A DNA stretch of 64,000 bases from Ceriagrion tenellum (lineage: Eukaryota; Arthropoda; Insecta; Odonata; Coenagrionidae). Position numbers and translations under genes: made by a program. The stretch is from NCBI GenBank assembly GCA_963169105.1, contig OY720643.1:130252041-130316040 (forward strand). The letters are read 5' to 3'. The number at the start of each line of letters is the position of its first letter. Position 1 is the first letter of the stretch. Positions 57,261 to 64,000 of the stretch are shown here, one piece after another. Under the pieces are notes generated by a model. That model ran no database searches, was not told the DNA's origin, and saw only the letters and a list, made by a program, of their open reading frames with translations.

Positions 57261-58242
57261 TACGGCTTCGGCTACAGAACCTGAAAAAAAAACTTCCCGG
57301 TCTCTCTCTCTATCTCGGATAATTTCCGCTCAGGAGCCATGGCTATGAAAAATAACGCACTAAAATGTATAAATATATATGTGCATGTATGTACAAACAT
57401 TATGCAATAAAGGAAATATGGACTTGATATTTCAAGTGAATGAGTTCTTTTCAAAAAATTCACAATTCCCCTAAAAAATTCTGTATCTCCTCGTAAATAG
57501 AGCGGACAAACGGACAAGAAAGCGCACTGACCAGAAAACTGAGACGGAATGAAGTTAAGTTTGATTTCACTCGAAATATGTTAGAGGAATATAACGGAAC
57601 TTAGAAGGGGGGCATCTTTTCACTTCCTTTATTTCGTACGTGCGGGCGGCGCCCGGCAGCCGAGAGAGCGAGAAGTTTCTTGGTTTTCCGAAATCCACCC
57701 TGGCCCGGAATAGAGGCTTCGGCCTTCGAAGGCCCTGCTACCCACCCAAAAGGAAAGTCTTTTCTCATAATCTGAATTCTTAATTTCGATACTGCCCCTG
57801 TGGGAAGGCGTTTTCTAGGGAAGGAAATGAGGTCGCAGGGAGCCATCAACACTTGGGCCACCACCAATATTCGACCGCTTAAAACCGAACACAAGACTTG
57901 CTATATTATTTATTTATTACCTGTGTACGTAAAAAATACAAATTAAAAGTAATAGCTGAAGTGTGCAATGTAAATAACAGATTGAGAGCGCATCCAAAGG
58001 TGACTTGCCGCAATGTTTTGTTATGAGAAAAATTAGCACCGCGCGAGATCAATTACGTACCAAAATCGTAAAAAATGTTGTTTTACAAATCTAAAAACAA
58101 CACTATTGTATTAAAAAGACATCTGTCTACAATCCTAGCAAATTTCGCTCAGCTAAATTGAAAATCATTTAAGTTAGAGCCGATCAAAGTTAGCGTGCCC
58201 GTATGGCACCGAGTTCGCTCGGCACCGAGTGGAGCTTTTTTC
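57261..58242. other. unassigned region with GC-rich patch
   Basis: 57,601-57,894 is GC-rich and holds a 97-codon minus-strand frame with no recognisable motif; its start lacks context. CT runs lie near 57,300. The rest is AT-rich. Confidence 0.35.
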
Positions 58243-58260
58243 CGTGCCCGTACGGGCACG
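58243..58260. repeat. 18-bp perfect palindrome CGTGCCCGTACGGGCACG, possible piggyBac-type end
   Basis: The palindrome is followed by ccagaagtttaaaggttaa, so that reading from TTAA (58,276) inward gives CCTTTAAA... and the palindrome. That layout resembles piggyBac-type non-autonomous element ends with a TTAA site. A related gcgtgcccgtatggcac lies at 58,193-58,209, with a ccgagt tandem between. I could not find a second TTAA end. Confidence 0.55.
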
Positions 58261-58552
58261 CCAGAAGTTTAAAGGTTAAATCTAACTCAACTATTTTCAA
58301 TCATACTGTAGATTTCAATCGATTCCCATGTCTCTCAAGTCTCTCTTTACGAAATGTCTCTCACTGCAAAGCACAACTAGAATGCAAAATTATATTGTTA
58401 TCAAATAAAAGTGAAATAAGAGAGAATTTTTCTTTAACTTTCAGAATGATGATGGAAATAATGACGTCGGAAATGCAATAGTTGACTAGGCAACGCAGAA
58501 ATACCTCCCTTTTTCATTTTTTTATTTTGATGATACTCAAAACTTTTTCAAG

Positions 58553-59771
58553 ATGTTGAATCCTACCGTTACATTCCATAAAAGGACCAAGTTGCCGCAG
58601 ATGGTACTTGACCGTTCTAATAGGTTGCAGAAAGCAGTGTGGCAGTTACTGAAACAAAATAAATACAACGTGTCTTTCACCATTGATGGCTGGGCATCCA
58701 TAGCTGGAAAATCGTACAACGGAATCACAACTCATTTCATTGACGAGAAGTGGGAGTACCAATCTCTTGTTACTGACTTAGTTCCATCCAATGGTAACCA
58801 CACAGAATAGGATATTGCTGAAGTTTTTATGAAGACCCTTAAATCCAATATACTTGAGCATGACTGCATGGAGTTGCCGTAGATAACGCATCCGCAAATA
58901 CTAAATTCATGGAGGAACTCGAAAAGATGCTGCCAATCTTTGAATGCGCTGATCAGCATTTTAGATGCATGGCCCTTAACCTTGTTGTACAAGATCTTTT
59001 GAGAATTTTGATTCTGGAGTACGGGGTTACAGAAGACCTACTTCAATTAATTGACAGTGATGATGAAGATTTCGAATTTGAGGAAGAAAATATTGCTTCA
59101 ATTGCCAAAATATGATATTTATTTTTTTTAAATTAAATAAGTGAGCAGTTATCAAATATAAAATAAATTCCGTAGCGCTTCCGAAGCTGCTGGGGAACCA
59201 TCACTGAACCCTGCAATAGATGTTCCAACTATGTGGAAATCAACGGACGATATGACTGGAGCAGCGATTAACGTGAAGAGAGGTGTTTCAATCCAATGCC
59301 ATTGTATCAGTGACCTGAAACACCTCAAAATTAGTGGATCGGAATGGGCACGGTTTGAAATTGTGCACTTTAGATCAATGTATACTTCAGAACTTTAAGT
59401 ATAATCAGAACTTTAAAGTTTTAAAAAAAACTTTAAAGTTCTGATGAATAAATTAGAAGAAGAAAATTACATTAACCCTTCCACTTGTTACCGTTCCATT
59501 CAACTTTTTGTTGGATAAGCTAGAAAAAATGGTGGAGATACTAGACAACAACCCTGGAAGAAAGTAAGATGATGAAAAACTATTGCTTGCCTATCAAGCT
59601 GCTAGGGACAAGATATTTAAGCACTACCGCCTGACAAAAAGGATTTATTGCGCGGTATTAATATTAGATTCTCGTCATGAATATGAAACTTTCTCCATGA
59701 CGCCATGGGTAAAAGAGATGCTGGATAAGTCCCTATTGAAATTTGAAGAAATTTTCAGACTATCACGATAA
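58553..59771 (+). pseudogene. hAT transposase relic
   Basis: Begins at an ATG, 58,553. VSFTIDGWASIAGKSYNGIT (about 58,670-58,730) holds the first catalytic Asp block, then HFIDEKW. After a stop at 58,808 the frame shifts: VAVDNASANTKFMEEL (about 58,875-58,920) carries the second Asp, then FRCMALNLVVQDLL (about 58,957-59,000). PTMWKSTDDM near 59,228 matches the hAT 'PTRWNST' block and SEWARFEIV near 59,340 the following helix. A hairpin sits at 59,405-59,444. A last frame at 59,583-59,771 reads RIYCAVLILDSRHEYETF, the 'A-LDPR-K' block. No BED finger or C-terminal dimerisation (third catalytic) motif seen. No TIRs found. Confidence 0.85.
59405..59444. repeat. perfect 18-bp inverted repeat inside the hAT relic
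   Basis: tcagaactttaaagtttt and aaaactttaaagttctga around a 4-base A loop. A partial third copy (ttcagaactttaag) lies at 59,386-59,399. It interrupts the transposase frame. Confidence 0.92.
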
Positions 59772-59940
59772 GTATTCCACTCGAATGCAGTCCGCTAGTC
59801 AATGGATCTCGAGAATCTTGAGAGGTCTGCTTTGGTAGAAAGTGATGAAGACTAAGCTAGATGTAAATTTTCTGTATAAGCATCCACGACCCAGCTCTGA
59901 GAGGTATTGTTCGTTTTTTTGTTAGAGTATACTTTCATAT

Positions 59941-60143
59941 TTTTCCACCACTGTACATAGACTTGAGCACAGCTGTTTTTTTCTCAGGGATTATGTAATG
60001 TTTTGCTATGCTATAGGATTTTCCACCACTGTGCATAGACTTGATTTACAAAGACATGATTTTTCCACCACTGTCCGTAGACTTGAGCACAGCTGTTTTT
60101 TCTCAGGGATTATGTAATATTTTGCTATGCTATAGGATTTTCT
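59941..60143 (+). repeat. tandem repeat with ~78-bp unit (two full, one partial)
   Basis: Units begin with ttttccaccactgt at 59,941, 60,019 and 60,061. Units 1 and 3 share cagctgtttttt...ctcagggattatgtaat...tttgctatgctataggat; unit 2 is only 42 bp. Confidence 0.9.
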
Positions 60144-60540
60144 TTTGCCCACTCTAAAACACTAATGAGGTACTGGCTAAAGTTACCAGCTCAAGAATCA
60201 GAATACTGAACTTTTTTCGTAAATTTGCGCAGCTCATGATTTAATCTTCTGAAATCTTTTGCCTGACAAAATAAGCCTGACGAAGACGGAAGAATAACAC
60301 GGCGAAACTGTTGCTCTTAAAAAAATCATCGCAGATACCAAAACATTTCACAAGATTAAATCAGAATACTGATTTACTTTACCCTCAGCATTCAACTCAA
60401 GAACGTGCCCACCATTTCCTATGATTCTTTCCCAAGTAAGTTCGGGAAATAATAGTTTATTATCTTTCCCTATTTTCATTAGCATTTCAAACTTATTTAT
60501 ATAAAAGGAATTTGCAGCATTATTTAATAGAGTTTTCAGA
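60144..60540. other. unassigned region
   Basis: An open minus-strand frame crosses 60,355-60,540 (with IIGNGGHVLELNAEGKVNQY) but I do not recognise it. Adjoins the LINE 3' tail. Confidence 0.35.
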
Positions 60541-61295
60541 TTATGTATACATACATACCAATTACGCTGTTCCCTTCTGGGGTAGGCAGAGTTACCAAGT
60601 TTCATTCATAAATACATATTTGTACACCTGACTCTGCTTTAATAGTTTCCTCCATACCGACCTATCCTTGCAAATCTCTTTTGCTTCATTTATTCCCATG
60701 CACTGCTTCATACACGTTCTCCGGTTTTTAAGACTCATAATAATCCTCCTAAGAATTTCCTCAACCACATTCAACCACAACTTTCTCGGCCTACCTCTAC
60801 CTCTCACACCATTCATTCTACTCTCATATATCTGTTTCGTTATTTTACTCTCATCCATGCTCTCAACATGGCCAAACCAACGAAGCACACTCCTTTCATA
60901 TATACCCATTACTGGAGCATCTAACCCACATTCATTTATTACCCACTCATTCTTAACCCTATCCATCCTACTTTTGCCGCAAACACTCCTCAGGTAACTC
61001 ATATCCACGAAGTTTAGTCTACTCTTTTGCCTATCCTGACATACCCATGTTTCACTACCAGACAACAAAGTGGGGAGAAGTACACTTTTGTACACGGCGA
61101 TTTTCGCTTCCTTAGACAAACACTCATTCCTTGATATGCTCCACATGCTACCTACCATTTTCCTTCCATGATTCGCACATTCATTCTACTTCTCTCCACC
61201 GACTCACTGTTTTCCTTGGTATTCTACTTTCGATATTCCTTTTCTCTCCCGCCTTGCTACTTGTTTTCGTCTCTCCGCAAATATTTCTTTTGATA
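60541..61295 (-). mobile_element. LINE copy, 3' segment in sense orientation (minus)
   Basis: Same family as the 33-36.7-kb LINE: matching 3' UTR and C-terminal region. The long frame 61,158-60,592 reads RNECLSKEAKIAVYKSVLLP, SGSETWVCQD, RSVCGKSRMDRVKNEWVINE and SVLRWFGHVESMDESK, then GVRGRGRPRKLWLNVVEEIL. The 3' end is a GTATGTATGTAT tail at 60,543-60,560. The segment's 5' limit at about 61,295 joins a piece of the same element in opposite orientation. Confidence 0.88.
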
Positions 61296-61298
61296 GAT

Positions 61299-62056
61299 AG
61301 CTGTTTTGAAAGTGGGTAAAAAGGGCTAAGATTGGTGAATGTAGGGGAATGAATGCGGTAAAGAACAAAAGTGGAGAGATCATGTGGGACGAGAGTAATA
61401 TTAGGGACTGCTGGAGGGAGTATTTTGACGAATTGTATAATAATATTGCAGGCGTTGAGGATGAGCCTCGTGAAGTTGTATGTGAGAGTGTGAGGATGGA
61501 AAAGGATATCCGTGAGAAGGAGGTCACAACGGCTGTGAGAATATTGAAAAATGGGAAGGCTGCAGGCATAGATGGGATATCCAGTGAAATGTTGAAGTGT
61601 GGGTTTAAATTACTAATCTGTAGGCTGCGTGAATTATACAATTTATGCTTACAGGTTTCTGCTGTTCCAGCGGATTGGAAGAATGTAATCATCGTTCCAT
61701 TGTCCAAAGGGAAGGGAGGAAAGACCGAATATAATAATTATCGGGCCATTAGTTTATTGAGTATCCCGGGAAAAGTGTTCATTTAAATATTAATCTAAAG
61801 AGTGAGGAATATTACTTCCGACAAAATATGGGGTGTGCAGTGTGGGTTTATGCCTTGGAGAGGAAGTAGTGACCAGCTTTTCGCACTTTAACAAGTGATA
61901 GAAAAATGTATGGGCGTCCGAAAGAAAGTGTGCATCGTTGATTTATAGAAGGCATATGATAGGGTGAATAGAAAGAAGTCGTGGAAGGTTTTGAGAGACT
62001 ATGGAGTGAATGGGCAGTTATTGAACGTTATGATGGCGATGTATGACTAGTAATAA
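61299..62056 (+). mobile_element. LINE copy, inverted 5' segment of the same insertion
   Basis: Plus strand, starting with agctgttttgaaagtgggtaaaaagggc, which matches the reverse complement of about 35,298-35,270. The frame 61,349-61,786 reads KSGEIMWDESNIRDCW, VTTAVRILKNGKAAGIDGIS, DWKNVIIVPLSKGKGGKTEY and NNYRAISLLSIPGK: the RT N-terminal blocks. Shifted pieces continue through KAYDRVNRKKSW to LRDYGVNGQLLNVMMAMYD at 62,046. It stops just before the PQG and catalytic blocks, where the TA repeat starts. It carries no hAT MITE, unlike the 33-36-kb copy. Confidence 0.88.
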
Positions 62057-62391
<335 letters not shown>

Positions 62392-62396
<5 letters not shown>

Positions 62397-62516
62397 CTCA
62401 TATAAATGTTTATACAGAAAGGTAGAAAGAAAGTGGATAGGAACACGTAAAATTTACAAAGACAATGGTGGTGTGAAGATGAAATGATGGCCGATTCCAA
62501 GCAGAAAAAATTCGAC
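62392..62516 (+). repeat. 125-bp direct repeat, copy 1
   Basis: From atatactcatataaatg to aaaaaattcgac. Apparently identical to 62,866-62,990 (offset 474 bp). Its right end runs into the tRNA-like sequence. Confidence 0.95.
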
Positions 62517-62865
62517 TGGACCGGGAATCGAACCACGGACCTTTGGATTTCGCGTCCAATGCTCAGACCACCAAGCTACCCAGTCTACTAAGAAACTGCT
62601 GGAATCGGCGGGGGGTTTATATGAACAACCACTCCCCAGGGCATGACCCACGAGAGCGGCCAATAGATGGCGCGCGGGCTGCTTATCACCCACCGGCAGA
62701 GAAGGAATGACATACACAGAAGGCGAAATGAAAGAATAACTCAAGCACACAGACAGTGGTGAAAGATATAGAACAGGCGTTTCGGGGTACGCTAACCCAA
62801 GTAGGAAAATGACCCGTTCAGGGCATACAATCGTTCACTCATTCACTCAGACCGCACAGCGGCAA
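62480..62865 (-). repeat. tRNA-derived SINE-like repeat, copy C
   Basis: Best-preserved copy of the family also seen at 485-775 and 41,340-41,480. It contains the tRNA-like head (62,514-62,585), a flanking part shared with copy B on the left, and a longer part to the right (62,586-62,850) shared with copy A. Read on the minus strand, the right part precedes the tRNA-like head. Confidence 0.72.
62514..62585 (-). ncRNA. tRNA-like sequence, cloverleaf with CGA anticodon, SINE head
   Basis: Minus strand, 72 nt. Acceptor GACTGGG pairs with TCCAGTC over seven positions (one G-T). D arm GCT/AGC, with TGGTGGTC as part of the A box. Anticodon stem TTGGA/TCCAA perfect around CGCGAAA (anticodon CGA). 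T loop TTCGATT in the B box GTGGTTCGATTCC, with two mismatches in the T stem. There is no long variable arm, as a true serine tRNA would have, and the copy is embedded in a dispersed repeat, so I call it a SINE head rather than a functional tRNA gene. Confidence 0.7.
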
Positions 62866-62990
62866 ATATACTCATATAAATGTTTATACAGAAAGGTAGA
62901 AAGAAAGTGGATAGGAACACGTAAAATTTACAAAGACAATGGTGGTGTGAAGATGAAATGATGGCCGATTCCAAGCAGAAAAAATTCGAC
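62866..62990 (+). repeat. 125-bp direct repeat, copy 2
   Basis: Second copy of 62,392-62,516. Its end is fused to the Gypsy pol frame; the first residues of that frame (MMADSKQKKFD) are encoded by the repeat. Confidence 0.95.
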
Positions 62991-64000
62991 ATATTATGTA
63001 TTGAAATAGAGAGTAAAATGACGGAGCGAATTCAGGGGGTATTTGCAGTGAATGAATGGGAAAAGGAAATGTTAAAACAATTTCTGGATAAGGAATTCAA
63101 GTCGTTTGATCCAATTTCGGGTTGCACTAATTTGGTATCACATCATATTGATGTTGGCACTAATCTTCCGATAAAACAAAGGTATTATCCCGTTAATCCC
63201 CGAATGCAGGAAGTAATAAATTAGGAGGTTGACCGATTGTTGAGGGAAGACATTATTGAACCGTCGCATAGTTCTTGGTCTAGTCCCGTAGTAGTAGTAC
63301 GCAAGAGAGACGGGAAGTATCGTTTTTGCCTTGATTTTAGAAAAGTGAATGCGGTTTCAAAAAAAGATGCCTATCCCTTACCTTATATGTCAGCTATTCT
63401 AGATAAATTGCGAAGTGCGAAATATCTCACGAAAATTGATTTGCATCAGGCTTACTTTCAAATTCCCTTGGATGAGGCAAGTAAAGAGATTACAGCGTTT
63501 ACCGTTCCGGGAAGAGGGTTGTTCCAATTTAAACGGATGCCTTTTGGTCTTACGGGGGCACCGGCAACCTTTCAAAGATTATTAGACAGACTAATAGGTC
63601 CGGAGATGGAACCCCATTGTTTTGCATATTTAGATGACATAATATTAGTCACGGAAACTTTCGAACATCACCTTAGGTTGTTAAGCGAAGTTTTTCAGAA
63701 ATTGAGGAGCGCGGGATTGCAGATAAATAGGGACAAATGCGAATGGTGCTGTCCGCAAATTAGATATTTAGGCTTCATCATCAATGAACAGGGTTTGTCC
63801 GTGGATCCGGAAAAGGTGGGTCCGGTGGTAAATTATCCCGTCCCGCGAAATATACAACAGTTGCGCAGATTTTTAGGAATGGCTTCATGGTATCGGCGCT
63901 TTGTGGGTAACTTCTCTTCGATAATCGCGCCATTGCGTCAATTACTGAAGAAGGGAGTGAAGTGGAGGTGGGGCCAGGAACAGCAACGTTCATTTGAGAA
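62958..64000 (+). pseudogene. Ty3/Gypsy pol (RT), one in-frame stop, continues beyond window
   Basis: One frame runs from an ATG at 62,958 to the window edge with a single TAG at 63,222-63,224. Before the stop: LVSHHIDVGTNLPIKQRYY, the usual lead-in to a Gypsy RT. After it: EVDRLLREDIIEPSHSSWSS, FCLDFRKVNAV, YLTKIDLHQAYFQIPL (first catalytic Asp), FKRMPFGLTGAPATFQRLLD, AYLDDIILV (YLDD at 63,627-63,638), the YLGFIINEQGL block, and FLGMASWYRRFVGNF leading into the RNase H connector. All RT catalytic residues are intact. The stop falls where the family usually has an acidic or basic residue (xEVDRLL). The first 11 residues lie in the 125-bp repeat, so the natural upstream protease and gag are missing. 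Confidence 0.92.

Noticed and set aside
57601..57894. 97-codon minus-strand frame as a gene
   Set aside because: No motif, no good start context and no splice signals that I could trust; the GC-rich patch is noted instead.
61204..61707. Minus-strand 167-codon frame
   Set aside because: It crosses the inversion junction and is mostly antisense to the LINE RT frame on the plus strand.
62514..62585. Functional tRNA-Ser(CGA) gene
   Set aside because: It lacks the long variable arm of serine tRNAs, has T-stem mismatches, and lies in a dispersed repeat.

Overview
This looks like a repeat-rich, AT-rich animal nuclear window, most likely arthropod and probably insect; I do not name a species. The reasons are the near absence of long host reading frames, spliced-gene signals (strong GT donors and a pyrimidine-rich acceptor), and a dense, nested set of retroelements and DNA transposons: CR1/Jockey-like LINEs, Penelope-like elements (PLEs), Ty3/Gypsy, Tc1/mariner, a Tigger-like element, piggyBac, hAT and tRNA-derived SINE-like repeats. 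Nearly every recognisable protein is a transposon relic, and most carry stops or frameshifts.

Layout. 0.5-3.9 kb: a SINE-like repeat, a minus-strand PLE reverse transcriptase (RT) relic, a plus-strand PLE with a GIY-YIG nuclease, and a LINE 3' end. 4.3-7.7 kb: a decayed CR1-like LINE whose endonuclease region holds a 564-bp element with two inverted hammerhead ribozymes, a 43-bp tail and a 12-bp target duplication. 7.9-9.2 kb: an inverted repeat pair. 9.58-9.67 kb (minus): the first coding exon of an NPC2-like secreted protein gene, the best host-gene call. 10.5-13.2 kb: a minus-strand Gypsy relic. 15.5-18.7 kb: mariner and two LINE relics. 20.2-20.9 kb: a piggyBac relic. 22.7-23.3 kb: a LINE fragment. 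25.4-29.3 kb: a nearly full-length two-ORF LINE. 33.1-36.7 kb: a minus-strand LINE with a 495-bp hAT MITE inside it, beside a PLE RT fragment. 41.3-42.5 kb: a SINE copy and a candidate 165-codon host exon. 45-46.5 kb: a Tc1 fragment and a candidate membrane-protein exon. 46,994-52,810: a 5.8-kb interval bounded by Tigger-like inverted repeats, containing a 190-bp direct repeat pair and a LINE with an intact RT frame. 52.8-57.3 kb: a piggyBac gene split by a CR1-like LINE that keeps an SGNH-esterase ORF1. 58.5-59.8 kb: a hAT transposase relic. 60.5-62.06 kb: a LINE copy with a 5' inversion (twin priming) ending in a long (TA)n tract. 62.4-64 kb: a duplicated 125-bp block around a tRNA-like SINE, then a Gypsy pol frame with one in-frame stop, running off the window.

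The elements do not form a pathway. Their nesting gives a relative history: LINE before hAT MITE, LINE before hammerhead element, piggyBac before LINE. The items most worth following up are the hammerhead-bearing element, the twin-primed LINE, the Tigger-bounded 5.8-kb interval, the LINE/piggyBac nest, and the NPC2-like and 42-kb host exons. All calls come from reading the sequence by eye; percent identities and clade assignments were not computed.
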